The notes below the pieces were generated by a model that was not told the origin of the DNA, made no database searches, and saw only the letters and a program-made list of their open reading frames with translations. Shown one piece after another: positions 1-9,953 of a DNA stretch of 64,000 nucleotides; the first letter of the stretch is position 1, and each line of letters begins with the position of its first letter. Both the position numbers and the translations under genes were made by a program. Source of the DNA: Aradus depressus. Lineage: Eukaryota > Arthropoda > Insecta > Hemiptera > Aradidae. The stretch is from assembly GCA_963662175.1 (NCBI GenBank), contig OY759216.1:32877087-32941086 (forward strand), written 5' to 3'.

Positions 1-624
1 TTTACTATTGTTGATTGCTCCCTCTAACCTTTGTGTATTATCATCTACTTCTAATTTAAATTTATCCATGTCCTCTTTCTGACCGATTATTTCTGTTCTA
101 TTTTTTTGTATTCGTTCACCCAACTGGTTAGTTACATCATTCATATTGATGTGACATTCATCCTTCATCTCTTTTATTTTTTTATCTACTTCATCGAAAC
201 GTTTGTTTACATTCTTTTTTACATTTTCAAATTTTATGCTTACGTCTTCTTTTAATTCATCAATTTTTGAATTCATTTCATTAAAATGTTTTGATTGTTG
301 CTCGAATTTTGAATTCATTTCATTAAAATTTTTTGATTGCATTTCAAATTTTGAATTCATATTTTTTATTATCATTTCCATCATGGTATTTAAATTTACA
401 TTTGTCTCACTCTCCGGCTGAAGGCCCTCATCCGTTTTATTTTGAATACTTTTTGGAGTTGATGTTTCTCTCTCTTTTTCCACCTCTTCACTCATTGTTA
501 AATCATATATACCCGATTCTGGTTGGGTACTCGGTCCCTCACTATAAATATTGCTTTCCCTACGATCGTCAACCCGTTCTGTTTTACCTTCTCCCAAGTC
601 CACATAACTCATTCCCTCTGCCAT
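1..624 (-). CDS. Partial Gag-like coiled-coil protein of a retroelement, N-terminal 208 codons
   Basis: An uninterrupted minus-strand frame starts at an ATG at 624 and is still open at base 1, so the gene continues beyond the window. It begins MAEGMSYVDLGEG. Residues 1-75 are acidic and Ser/Pro/Glu-rich. From about residue 85 comes a lysine/glutamate-rich helical stretch with near-repeats of NEMNSKFE and NSKIDELKEDV, typical of a long coiled coil. This layout (acidic head, long coiled coil, then capsid) is common in Gag proteins of arthropod LTR retrotransposons. The capsid and zinc knuckle would lie outside the window, so the Gag call is inference; a cellular coiled-coil protein is the alternative. 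Base use (A-rich sense strand) and the candidate LTR upstream support a retroelement. No stop or frameshift is seen, so the copy may be young. Confidence 0.6.
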   Translation of the reverse strand, partial: MAEGMSYVDLGEGKTERVDDRRESNIYSEGPSTQPESGIYDLTMSEEVEKERETSTPKSIQNKTDEGLQPESETNVNLNTMMEMIIKNMNSKFEMQSKNFNEMNSKFEQQSKHFNEMNSKIDELKEDVSIKFENVKKNVNKRFDEVDKKIKEMKDECHINMNDVTNQLGERIQKNRTEIIGQKEDMDKFKLEVDDNTQRLEGAINNSK

Positions 625-929
625 ATTATCAAAGATACACAAAACACAAATTCTTAAATAAAAAAATTTACAATTAAAATTATTTTCTGCGTCACCCTTC
701 ACTCACTCGAAAAAAATTACTCTATTTTGTCCGCCATTATGTTTCAGATTTGTTCTCAGAGAACCTCTATTCTAGTCGGCCATTTTGGACGCTAACTTTT
801 TATATAGTTTTAAAATTAATTTTTTACAAATATTTTCTTTACAAAATTATACATAAGGTCCTTTTATAATTTTCTTTTCGGGCGCCATATACAAATTTAA
901 TATTTCAAATCCCTGTTCGAAGCGACATT

Positions 930-1071
930 TGTAACGCTTGTTATTAGTGCTACTTGATATTTTAATTTAATTATATAATTTAATAATAATTATATGCAAT
1001 AACGATTATTAGAGAACCTGGTTATGTATAATTTATAAATAAAAATAAAGACTTTAAAATAATTTGTTACA
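930..1071 (-). mobile_element. Candidate short 5' LTR of the Gag-bearing element
   Basis: Read on the minus strand, the segment starts TGTAAC and ends GTTACA, a perfect 6-bp terminal inverted pair of the TG...CA type used by LTRs. It contains a TATA-like stretch (TTATAAATTATAC, about 1026-1038). Two primer-binding-site candidates follow before the Gag ATG. The first is TGTCGCTTCGAACAGGG starting at 927, two bases from the LTR end. The second, TGGCGCCCGAAAAG at 874-887, resembles the start of a tRNA-Lys site. If the second is used, the LTR would instead end near 888. The remaining 300-bp leader (625-929) has no long ORF. The partner LTR is outside the window, so the call cannot be closed here. 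Confidence 0.35.
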
Positions 1072-1869
1072 TTTTTCTTTTATTTTAAATTTCATCATGA
1101 CATTTTTTATGGGTTAGTATCACATAAATTTTACAGACATAGAGATTTTTTTTTTTTAAACACACATTCAACTAAACCTGCGGGGCTTGCATGCTGTATT
1201 GAGTTGATGATCGATGATTTCGTTTTGTACCACTGATGAGATGGGATTGTTGGTAGACCTCTGACGTCCTATCCTGATTTTTGTTAGTCATTCCATCATG
1301 AAACAGCCATTCCTCATTTCCTAATTATTCGCCTCTGGATGTCTTTACCAGTTGATCTTCATTATTACGGGATACACACACACTTTTTCTTCTATGTCCT
1401 CAGACAATCAAACTTACTCCACTGCACATCTTTCCACAGATCCCTCCACAGACACCCTCTCACATCTCACTCTGAACAACGACTCCTTCCACGAGGGGAC
1501 AGACCACTTCTCTCTTGTTTTGGATTCAGCTCCGTCATTGGCCCACAATTTTTACAGCCTTTAGCACTAAACATCTGGGTTTTTTTATATCACTTTCATA
1601 TTCCCGTATACAATCCTAGTTGCTTACATTTATAGTTAACTAATTATTAGCCTAACATTTAATTTTATGACATAATTGAAATAAATGATTTGATATATTT
1701 TGAAACTATATCGACCCTGGTACAAATCGATTAGATAACCCCCAGTAACCTTCCTTAGGTCTACTAACTGATTATATTTACGTATCTTATTTTCCATTTC
1801 TTAAATATTACATGTAATGGACAATATAGAACGTTACAATATATGGAAGTGATAACCTGAGGGCAGGAG
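1072..1869. other. No recognisable feature
   Basis: AT-rich sequence with short overlapping frames around 1339-1635 that match no family I know. A CA-rich stretch lies near 1375. Nothing else is supported. Confidence 0.5.
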
Positions 1870-2240
1870 ATTTATAGGGCGAACAGGGGCAGGGTCGTAG
1901 ACCGGCAATAGTAGGGCAGTAACAGGGGCATAGAAGAGTTATGCCAGGACCATAGAGGGAGGGGAAGGAAGACAGAACCTATGCAAGGACAAGAAATAAT
2001 AGAGTCATAGTAAAACAATATCAAGGCTGTAATAAGGCCATTACAGTGCCGTAATCGAGTAATATCAACACTGTAATAAGGCCAATACATTGCCATAACA
2101 GAGCAATATCAAGGCTGTAATACGGCCATTACAGTGCCGTAGTAGTGCAATAACAAGGCTGTAATAGCGCCATTACAAAGTCGTAGTTGGGCGATTGCTA
2201 GGCAGTAATCGGGTCATAATAGAACCATAATAGCGTAATA
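1870..2240. repeat. Degenerate 22/44-bp tandem repeat
   Basis: The words CAAGGCTGTAATA and CAACACTGTAATA recur at 2022, 2066, 2110 and 2154, a 44-bp period. Each period is two related 22-bp halves of the form GTAATNNGGCCATTACAGTGC / GTAATNNAGCAATATCAAGGC. Divergence rises towards both ends, so edges are approximate. Short minus-strand frames over it are by-products of the repeat. Confidence 0.7.
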
Positions 2241-2339
2241 GACGGACTGTAACAGAGACTTAGTCTAACTTCATCTTTGAAAATATCACCCATAAACGAT
2301 ATTCATATGAAATCATACTACTCGTAGAAATAATATCTC

Positions 2340-2437
2340 TTTAAGTATCTAATTTATAAGCTAGCTTAATGTTTACATTATTATGATGTATCCTATTACC
2401 ACGTTATGGTTCAAAGGGAATAAATATTATTCATATC
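2340..2437 (+). mobile_element. CR1-like LINE 3' tail fragment
   Basis: The segment matches the last 100 bp of the LINE copy ending at 43634: AATTTATAAGCTA, then ATGTATCCTATTACCA, then a GGAATAAATATTATT-like end. Only the 3' tip is left, as expected for a heavily 5'-truncated copy. Confidence 0.6.
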
Positions 2438-3036
2438 GGCGCCCTTAAAAAATATTGTTTCATTAAAAATGTTGCTTTCCTTCTTTTCCAGTAAACACAC
2501 ACACATACACACAATGTATACACACAACTAGAGAGCACTAATTAATTGGACACACATGTTTTGTTTAAAATGAACCATCCATTTTTTCTGTCTATAAACT
2601 AAATAAACATTCAACAAAATTGGTGGTCAATTTGTATACTAAAATTGAATGTTCACCAATACACTGAATAAATAGTGGACACGTCGGAAAATCGAAAAAT
2701 ATCCGTTATTGAAAGTTATCCGCTATTGAGATTCTCATTTAAAAAAATTATTGCACACCTTACAGTGGGTAATAAAATTATGTACATACACATTCGTATA
2801 TAGAAGTTTTATTTTTTGCTTGCATTATTATTTTCCTGGCAGAGGTCCTGCACCAGTACCCTGTTATTATTTCTATTATCAATATTTTTAGATATATACT
2901 ATTTCTACTTTACTGTTGTTTTTTAGATTATTTATGTATTCATTTTTTTCACTCTTTGTAACCTAAAGAAGGGGCCGTTGATCGCACCAGATAATCGCAT
3001 TAGGAATTTGATATTGATGTAACTTCTAAAACCATT
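2438..3036. other. No recognisable gene
   Basis: AT-rich with a short ACAC-rich run near 2500-2530. A string of stops in all frames. No known element recognised. Confidence 0.5.
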
Positions 3037-3165
3037 TGCAAGAAAATAATAAAACCTATATGGACGTATGGACTCGATTTATGGGGTTGTGCTAAACCTT
3101 CCAATATCAAGTGTATCCAGGCCTTCCAATCCAAGATCCTAAGAACAATTGTGCATCCCTTCTAG
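3037..3165 (+). mobile_element. Jockey-group LINE reverse-transcriptase tail fragment
   Basis: The frame starting at 3037 encodes IIKPIWTYGLDLWGCAK, then SNIKCIQAFQSKILRTIV, and ends at TAG near 3165. The KPIWTYG-LWG...IQ-FQSKILR pattern is the conserved region downstream of the palm domain in Jockey-clade ORF2 proteins. Only about 42 codons remain, with no partner domain, so this is a dead fragment. The same region is present at 21563 and 23366. Confidence 0.75.
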
Positions 3166-3289
3166 GTTTTCAACCTCAATAATTACCTTAAAATTATTTT
3201 GTTATTGACCTCATTAAATTCCTTCTTACTTCTCTAAATTCCACTCGAACCATTCTTTCCATGTGAATCCCATCGCTCGACTCGAGTCC

Positions 3290-3510
3290 TCTCGCTCCCA
3301 TCCAGATAATCCCCCCCTCCCTCCCCCGATGGTTTAGGCGGTGCTGCCCGAGAAACCTGCAAATATATCTGGGAGTGTTGGTGGTGACCAGCTTTTTCCC
3401 TGGTGTATTCGCACATTCTCCTACCCTCTTAGGTCTACCTCCACTGCTATGCAGTGCACACAGGTGGAGCAGGAGGGAAGAGGGTTTTCTCTCTAGCCCC
3501 CGCGGCTTCC
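3290..3510 (+). repeat. Unclassified GC-rich interspersed repeat (family B), copy 1
   Basis: It shares an ordered set of words with 27410-27640: CCAGATAATCCCCCC, GAGGCGGYGCTG then CCGAGARACCTGC, ACCTCCACTGCT and AGGAGGGAAGAG. It is GC-rich in AT-rich surroundings. Neither copy has a recognised protein or a tRNA promoter, so the class is open. Confidence 0.5.
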
Positions 3511-3640
3511 ATTGTCAACACAAAATTTAGTATGAGATTCAGAAGCTACTATGTAAGTCAAATTTTGAGTTTTAGCCCAAACAGTCGATTGGCTTCGGAG
3601 AGAGAGTTGTGTGTCTGTGAACACGATAACTCCCGATAGA
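3505..3640 (+). repeat. Interspersed repeat family A, fragment
   Basis: Carries the family-A words ACACAAAATTTAGTATGAG, AGTCRATTGGYTT and CGATAACTCCCGATAGAA. It directly follows the family-B copy. Confidence 0.55.
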
Positions 3641-3737
3641 ACACTTATTCTGAAGTATTGATTTTATAATTATTATTTATTTTATTTTTATGTATTCGTT
3701 TATTCTGTATTTATTTTATTTTATTTTTATTTTTTGG

Positions 3738-3925
3738 ACTTATGTATGATACATTTAGCCATGACTCTTATAATGGTGTTCTTAGTTATTTACGACATCC
3801 ATGGCCCTGGGAGGGAGTTCTATCTACGAAATAAAACTCACTCCCGGACGGGATTCGATCCCGCAAACCAAGGTGAGAGACCATGCGACCAAAGCCCTAC
3901 GCTCTAGCTCTCACGGCCACCATGG
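3738..3925 (-). mobile_element. tRNA-derived SINE (family SINE-2)
   Basis: On the minus strand the head (about 3925-3845) is tRNA-like. An A-box-like stretch (GTGGCCGTGAGAGCTAGAGC) lies about 60 bp upstream of a B box, GGGATCGAATCCCG, at about 3851-3865. A body of about 110 bp follows, then an A-rich tail made of AAAATAAA units at about 3705-3738. This is a promoter-plus-tail SINE layout. The sequence is unlike SINE-1 at 5160. Other copies are not obvious in the window. Confidence 0.6.
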
Positions 3926-4491
3926 CTCCCCTGGATTTATTTGTTATTATCTTTATAAAAATCTCTCTCTATATATATATATGAGTATATATTTAATTTA
4001 TTGTTTTGTACATTTATTTTGTTATCATTCATTTCATTCCATCTCTACAGAGTCTGAGTTTATGATATAGTTGATGATTACAAAGTGTTGTTAGTCTGTG
4101 TGGTAAGAGACCCCTTTGAGGGGGAAGAGTGGTCATCTTATCGAAACCAGAGGGATGTACACTTAGAGTTATCGCAGATCTAGCCAAGTGGATAAGGGGA
4201 TCGCGTGATGTCTCGCCAACCGCGCATTAACCACACACACAATACAACAACACAGACACAATGTTACTCAGACATACACAGAGCGCTACCAGTCCATGGC
4301 TACTCATTTCAAAACAAACTTCTTCTTTGACATATTGTTTATCCCATTAAGACATTATACATAAACTACAAATTTCATTACACCATCTTAACATTTGATT
4401 ATAAACGACAATATACGTTTGAAGTAAGTAAGCTGTTAATTGTATTCCATATATCGTTTATTGTAGTCAATATTTATTATAACTAATTTAT
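3926..4491. other. No recognisable gene
   Basis: Contains a TATATA run near 3972-3990 and otherwise unremarkable AT-rich sequence. Family A starts at its right edge. Confidence 0.5.
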
Positions 4492-5125
4492 TTACTTCCC
4501 CAGTATACGAAGTATAGGGGAAATAATGTAATCTCTCAGAAATTCTATGTTGAGTTTTTATCGCAATTTTATAATTTCCGACCCCTGAATTCCAAAAATG
4601 AAAAAAAAAAATATATGTCAGAATATCGACACGAAATTGTAATTGTGTATCCAAAACCCCGTATCGATGGTACCTATTGATTTTCCGCGAAATCAGACGA
4701 AGGGAAGAGGAAGATCAAAGGAGAGGCCGACACAAAATTTCGTTTGAAAATTCAGAAGCCCCTAATGTAAGTCAACTATTGATTTTAAAAAAAATAATAA
4801 TAATAAAATAAGAAAATCTTATGTTTTTTTTTTTTTTTTTTTATAAAATATTGTCTATTTCACAAAATATATGGGAGTACTTTCGGTACTGCTACCATCT
4901 TATAATACTGTTTGTATTTGTTTATTCGTGGCTGAAGATGGTAGCAATACCGAAAGTACTCCCATATATTTTATATATCTTGTGAAATAGACAATATTTA
5001 AAAAAAAAGTTAGGTATCATATTGATTTTTAATAGGTCGATTGGTTTTGGAGGGAGAGCGAAAACATAATTGATTAATTCGTTCTGGGGAAGAACATTGC
5101 TTGTGATACACCGACGACTTTTTTA
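4492..5125 (+). repeat. Family A repeat, split by an inverted Penelope-like pair
   Basis: The left part (4492-4790) starts ACTTCCCCAGTATACGAAG and runs through the ATTTCCGACCCCTG and AGTCAACTATTGATTTT words. The right part (5020-5125) resumes at GTCGATTGGTTTTGGAG and ends TCTGGGGAAGAACATTGC then CACCGACGACTTTTTT. The outer ACTTCCCC and GGGGAAG words are inverted relative to each other, which hints at short terminal inverted repeats. The material between belongs to a later insertion (4840-5005). Confidence 0.6.
4843..5005. mobile_element. Inverted pair of Penelope-like 3' ends with hammerhead-like core
   Basis: Two arms of about 58 bp face each other (4843-4900 and about 4940-5000), sharing ATATTGTCTATTTCACAA, ATATGGGAGTACTTTCGGTA and GCTACCATCTT. 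The right arm has the full core CTGAAGA-T-GGTA...TACC-GAAAG at 4932-4956. The left arm has lost the CTGA part. The same arm sequence follows the GIY-YIG endonuclease at 25708, which is why I assign it to a Penelope-like element. Confidence 0.6.
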
Positions 5126-5159
5126 TTTTGTTATAATTTAATTTTATAGGTTTTAGGTT

Positions 5160-5488
5160 AGGACTCATGCCCGGGCTTTAACTACGAAGTCATATCGCCT
5201 ACTACCAGAGCGCTCTTTCGTCACTCTGGTGGACATGAGCCCGACTCTACTGCGGGAATCCTAAATTTTGCCTACCCTATATTGTTTATTTCCTAGGGCA
5301 GGTGTCTTTAACGAGTAACTGACATCGTACAGGCTCGGGACCATCGCTTAAGTCCCATCCGAAGGACGGCGTGCTTAAGTTTATTTTACCTCCCAGATAA
5401 AATAAACTAAGGGCCTCGGTCGGGTTTCGAACCCACGTTCTTGAGTTCAGAAGGCAAGCACGCATACCACTGAGCTACCAGCGCCCTT
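5160..5488 (-). mobile_element. tRNA-derived SINE (family SINE-1), near full length
   Basis: On the minus strand the head starts at about 5488. It carries an A box (TGGTAGCTCAGTGGTATGCG, about 5462-5481) and a B box (GGTTCGAAACC, about 5423-5433), 78 bp of tRNA-like sequence in all. A 250-bp body follows, with AAGCACGCCGTCCTTCGG, CGATGTCAGTTACTCG, TAGGGTAGGCAAAATTTAG-like and AAAGAGCGCTCTGGTAGTAG words, and the end is GCCCGGGCATGAGTCC. This is the reference copy; at least eight more occur in the window. The body contains no ORF, so it must borrow LINE enzymes. Confidence 0.8.
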
Positions 5489-5489
5489 C

Positions 5490-5533
<44 letters not shown>

Positions 5534-5894
5534 TATCTTTACTGTTATTCAGTCAGTTATTTTATAGATGGGAAAAGCTTCTGGTTTTAATTGTATTTAT
5601 AGGCTCATTCATCAGTAATAATTTTTTTAAATACACATACATTATTTCTCGCAACTAACAAGTATATCTTGTTAGAATGTAAACATTTTAGTATCACCAC
5701 TGTTTTGAAAGAAAACGGGAAATAAATATTTGGTTGAAATGCCAACCCCTCCTTACCAATAAGAATAACTGGTCTTTGTTTATAACTAAACCTGACGTTT
5801 CTATAGTGAAGAAACTGGTAGTTTGTGTATATGTAAAGACAAGTTGTTCTTATAGGTAAACCGGGTAGGTAAGGAAGGGTTTGGTATCTCAATC
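5489..5894. other. Poly-T tract and unrecognised sequence
   Basis: A T-rich run (5489-5526) abuts the SINE head. A 95-codon minus frame at 5605-5892 has no recognisable motif and overlaps a family-A edge; I do not treat it as a gene. Confidence 0.5.
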
Positions 5895-6460
5895 AGGAAA
5901 TAGCCGTGGCTTTACAGTGAAGCTATCAGGAAATATAAGGATAACACTTATCGATTTTCAGTCAATTCGTCCAAAGGCGAGAGGGGAATTAGAGAGAGAC
6001 AATACACAAACTCCAATGACTGCCGTAGTAATGAAAGTATCTACACTAAATTTCATGTGTATTCAAAACCCCATTAAGACAACACTTATCGATTTTCAGC
6101 GTATAGGTAGAAGGAAATGGAAGGAAATAAGGCTCAAGTCATAAACCACAATAACTGCCGATGTATTGAATTTTGACAGGAAATTTCATATTTAAAATCA
6201 AAACCCAATAAGGACATTAATTGTCGAACTTTAGCAATATTGGCTGAAGGGAAGGGGGGTTCAGAGAAGGGGCTTAATTCAAAAATTCTAATATCGTATA
6301 TGAATTTATCGACACAAAATTTAGTAAGAGGATTTAGGAGCCCCTTACACTTAAGTCAATTGATGAATATCAGCTGGTTTTGGAGGGGAAACGAAAAGTT
6401 AATTGATTAATTCTTTCTGGGGAAGTACATTGATGGTGTATCACCAGAGGTCAGAGGGTA
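5895..6460 (+). repeat. Family A repeat, two partial units
   Basis: Two successive ACACTTATCGATTTTCAG blocks (5943 and 6080) precede ACACAAAATTTAGTAAGAG, TTTGGAGGGGAAACGAAAA and CTGGGGAAGTACATTGATGG. The doubling suggests an internal duplication or a copy inserted in a copy. Confidence 0.55.
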
Positions 6461-6822
6461 AAAAATCAGGAGGACAAAATAAGTTCAAATCGTCCCTTTT
6501 AACTTTAAGAGTTTGTTTGTTCTGAAGTATTTACTTCCTTTTTTTCAGCAGTGGTGAAACTAAAAAAAAATATACATAGTTACTTATATGTACACATAAA
6601 TAAACAAAATATCAAAAAAGAAGTTTGCTTTATTTATTGATGAGTTTAGATGTGAAGCACAGATTCAACGAGAAAGGGAATTAGGAGGAATTAAGTGTTA
6701 ATCAAGAACGGGATTGGAACGATAGGAGAGAAGCTCTTAGCTGTCTGTCTATACTTGCCTGTGACAGAAGAGGGGAGGAAAATAAGACCTTCTGGACCAA
6801 TCACCAAACGACATTGGAAAAC
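6461..6822. other. No recognisable feature
   Basis: Single-copy-looking sequence leading into the 114-bp array. No motif recognised. Confidence 0.4.
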
Positions 6823-7961
6823 GATGCGAAGAGGGAGACAAATGGACACATGCAGGACGGGGATCTGATGGCTGGAGTCCGATCTCACCCTCTGGCGGTC
6901 TCATTGACTCCTCTCTCCTGGCGTCTCCCAGCTCACGATGCGAAGAGGGAGACAAATGGACACATGCAGGACGGGGATCTGATGGCTGGAGTCCGATCTC
7001 ACCCTCTGGCGGCCTCATTGACTCCTCTCTCCTGGCGTCTCCCAGCTCACGATGCGAAGAGGGAGACAAATGGACACATGCAGGACGGGGATCTGATGGC
7101 TGGAGTCCGATCTCACCCTCTGGCGGCCTCATTGACTCCTCTCTCCTGGCGTCTCCCAGCTCACGATGTGAAGAGGGAGACAAATGAACACATGCAGGAC
7201 GGGGATCTGATGGCTGGAGTCCGATCTCACCCTCTGGCGGTCTCATTGACTCCTCTCTCCTGGCGTCTCCCAGCTCACGATGCGAAGAGGGAGACAAATG
7301 GACACATGCAGGACGGGGATCTGATGGCTGGAGTCCGATCTCACCCTCTGGCGGCCTCATTGACTCCTCTCTCCTGGCGTCTCCCAGCTCACGATGCGAA
7401 GATGGAGACAAATGGACACATGCAGGACGGGGATCTGATGGCTGCAGTCCGATCTCGCCCTCTGGTGGCCTCATTGACTCCCCTCTCCTGGCGTCTCCCA
7501 GCTCACGATGCGAAGAGGGAGACAAATGGACACATGCAGGACGGGGATCTGATGGCTGGAGTCCGAACTCACCCTCTGGTGGCCTCATTGACTCCCCTCT
7601 CCTGGCGTCTCCCAGCTCACGATGTGAAGAGGGAGAAAATGGACACATGCAGGACGGGGAACTGATGACTGGAGTCTGATCTCACCCTCTGGCGGCCTCA
7701 TTGACTCCCCTCTCCTGGCGTCTCCCAGCTCACGATGCGAAGAGGGAGACAAATGGACACATGCAGGACGGGGATCTGATGACTGGAGTCCGATCTCACC
7801 CTCTGGCGGCCTCATTGACTCCTCTCTGTTGGCGTCTCCCAGCTCACGGTGTGAAGAGGGAGACAAATGGACACATGCAGAACGTGGACCTGATGGCTGG
7901 AATCCGATTTTACCCTCTGGCGACCTCATTGACTCCTCTCTCCTGGCATCTCCCAGCTCAT
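6823..7961. repeat. 114-bp minisatellite, ten units
   Basis: Units begin GATGCGAAGAGGGAG at 6823, 6937, 7051, 7165, 7279, 7393, 7507, 7621, 7734 and 7848. All are 114 bp except the eighth, which is 113 bp (one base lost in GAGACAAATGG at about 7633). Because 114 is a multiple of three and the unit lacks stops, long frames are open on both strands (+ 6814-7665; - 7648-6749 and 8004-7585). In the minus frame each unit encodes 38 residues (ELGDARR-EES...DPRPACVHLSPSSHR). Seven of the nine variable sites in the first seven units fall at third positions of that minus frame. In the plus frame nearly all fall at second positions. Units eight to ten do not keep this bias. It may be a coding repeat or a plain minisatellite. 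Confidence 0.85.
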
Positions 7962-8479
7962 GTGTCTTCTGAACAACCAAAACATCGACGTCCTTGCGCC
8001 ACACAGAGTCATCAATATGTTTAATCTATCATTGTCATCGAACTGACTTTTGGGTCCTTAGCAAGGCTACGAAGGCAAGAGCTAAGGGATTTTGGCTGGC
8101 AAAATGTATTTCTTTTTGTACTTCTTTAAATGGCATCCCAGAATTGAAAAGTTTTTTTTTTTTTTTTTCTTACTAATAAGATTCGAATACTAAAAAAAAA
8201 TTAAATTGAATTAGTTTGCTGGTTATGAATTTTAAAAAGACGTTTAAAATTCCTTGGCATCATTAAGTCCCATTTCCATTCTTTGGAAAATTAATTTTTT
8301 TGTACAACTTTCTTGGAAAATATTATCAATTTTTATGTATACTGTATCAACAGTGAGGTGATGTAGTTAAAAAGAGAGGCCAGCGAGCTACAGCTGGGTC
8401 AATCCTGGGCTCAGCTTGACTATTTTCCTCCAGTCTGCCCCAATCTGCTATCTTCCTCTTGATGCACCTCTGCCGTCGG
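7962..8479. other. No recognisable gene
   Basis: Contains a T-run at 8151-8169. On the minus strand the sequence just outside the array (8004-7962) continues the repeat frame from an ATG (MWRKDVDVLVVQKTH), but nothing identifies it. Confidence 0.4.
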
Positions 8480-8687
8480 ACAACATGAAATTGCGGTAAA
8501 ACTCAACATCAAATTTCTGACCGATTACATAGCTTCCCCCATACTTAAAATCTTACTAAAGTCCCCTGCCCTAGGTGAATAAAAATTTAGGGTAGGCAAA
8601 ATTTAGGTCTCCGATAGTAGAGTCGGCCTTATGTCCACCAGAGAGACGAAAGAGTGCTCTGGTGGTAGGCATGAGTTATAATAACTA
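8480..8687 (+). mobile_element. Family A scrap followed by SINE-1 3' half
   Basis: 8480-8560 carries the family-A words AACTCAACATCAAATTTCTG and GATTACATAGCTTCCCC. From 8565 the SINE-1 body starts (CCTGCCCTAGGTGAATAAAA, AGGGTAGGCAAAATTTAGG, AGAGTGCTCTGGTGGTAGG) and ends GGCATGAGTTATAATAACT. The tRNA head is missing. Confidence 0.65.
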
Positions 8688-8696
8688 ACTATATAT

Positions 8697-9089
8697 CGTC
8701 GGCTTACTGCGAAAAGTCATTAACTGACATGTTTTGAGATTTTGAACTAAATGTGCGCATGAGATTATTATGGTCATATTTATCACTACAAGTACTCATT
8801 TCATGTATAAAAAATTACAAATCAACTAAAAAAATAAAAGTATTTTTCATTAAGTGTGCCAAGAAACTTTTTGATTCCGCCAAAATTAATTAAGTTAACA
8901 TATTACGTTACATTAAAATATTATGTTACTTAATAATACTATAGATGAGAACAGAGCAGTAATATTAATAAAAAAGGTTACCCTGTTCATTTTAAAACCT
9001 ATTATTTTTAAAGTAGGTTACAATTTTCAAATGTTCATATCTCAAAATGTTGGAAATGTCAGTTAGTGACTTTTTGCAGTAAGCCAACG
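8697..9089. mobile_element. 393-bp non-autonomous TIR element (MITE)
   Basis: Left end CGTCGGCTTACTGCGAAAAG and right end (reverse complement) CGTTGGCTTACTGCAAAAAG begin a terminal inverted repeat that continues through TCAxTAACTGACAT for about 34 bp. ATAT flanks both ends, compatible with a short target duplication. No transposase frame fits inside. The related locus at 14930-15085 (other strand) lacks the insert. Superfamily not assigned. Confidence 0.75.
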
Positions 9090-9210
9090 ATATGATAGCT
9101 TGTGAAAAGTGCCAAACTTGTTTAACTAAGTGTAAAATATTTTTATCCTTAATTTACTCCACTTCATTTACTACAGTTACCATAATTAAAACTATGTGTA
9201 GATGGGAATA
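9090..9210 (+). repeat. Segment duplicated in inverted orientation at 14930-15045
   Basis: AGCTTGTGAAAAGTGMCAAACT through AATTTACTCCACTTYATTTA to CCATAATTAAAACTAT matches the reverse complement of 14930-15045 over about 115 bp. Both copies adjoin the 3' end of a SINE-1 copy in the same relative order. Confidence 0.7.
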
Positions 9211-9953
9211 CATATTCTATTGTGTAAATATATGTGTGAAGGACGTTTTATTTATAAGGCAAAGAAGTGTAAAGAGCAATAAAAACATTTTCTTTTTCAA
9301 TATTTAGAATTCGTACAATAAGTATAGTACAATACTATTTCCGATATTATATTTTGAACCATGATTCGCTATTATAATTTATAATACATCTAAGGTATAT
9401 AAATAATGTGTAGATTGGAATACATATTCCATTGTGTAAATATATTCAGGGTAACAGAGGGACCTATAAAAATCACAATATTATGTAAAGACCTAGCAAA
9501 GAAGGGGGAGGCAACTAAACATGCCTTACCTGGGGGAGAAAAATGTTTATTTTTATACTTTGATGTTGAACTTATGGGGGGTGGTAGCATACTGAGGGGT
9601 TCACCAAGGTACCATTCTCAGTCCCTCTATCTTCTCTATTTACATTGGTTTTCGATTATCCCAAGTCAAAATTGCCGAACCCTCCTTATATATCGGTCGA
9701 CTTTTGTAAAGTAAGGAGCCATTTATTATATATTTTTTATTATATATTGCCATTATTTTGGCAAAAGAAAGAATTTTATCGTCTGTCTGAAAACAATAAG
9801 TGTAGTTGGGACTTATATCATATTTGAAAATAAAAGAACATTTTCGACTTAAAGACGATCCTACCGGCTTGATCGTCTGCATAAACTGAGCTAATATATT
9901 TTTAAAAAGCGTTGATTGCACACATTTTTAGACTTTTTGTTCATTCAGGACCG
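9211..9953. other. No gene; a 38-bp direct repeat
   Basis: ATGTGTAGATKGGAATACAT and the following 18 bases occur at about 9194 and 9405, flanking about 170 bp. Short frames around 9406-9921 on both strands are unrecognised. Confidence 0.4.

Noticed and set aside
5415..5488. tRNA gene on the minus strand
   Set aside because: A and B boxes are clear, but the acceptor and anticodon stems do not pair properly and the sequence runs into a repeated SINE body.
6823..7961. CRISPR-like array
   Set aside because: Units are contiguous and alike over their whole length with no unique spacers, and the context is eukaryotic.
9194..9450. 38-bp direct repeat as a target-site duplication
   Set aside because: Too long and diverged for known duplications, and the enclosed sequence has no element ends.
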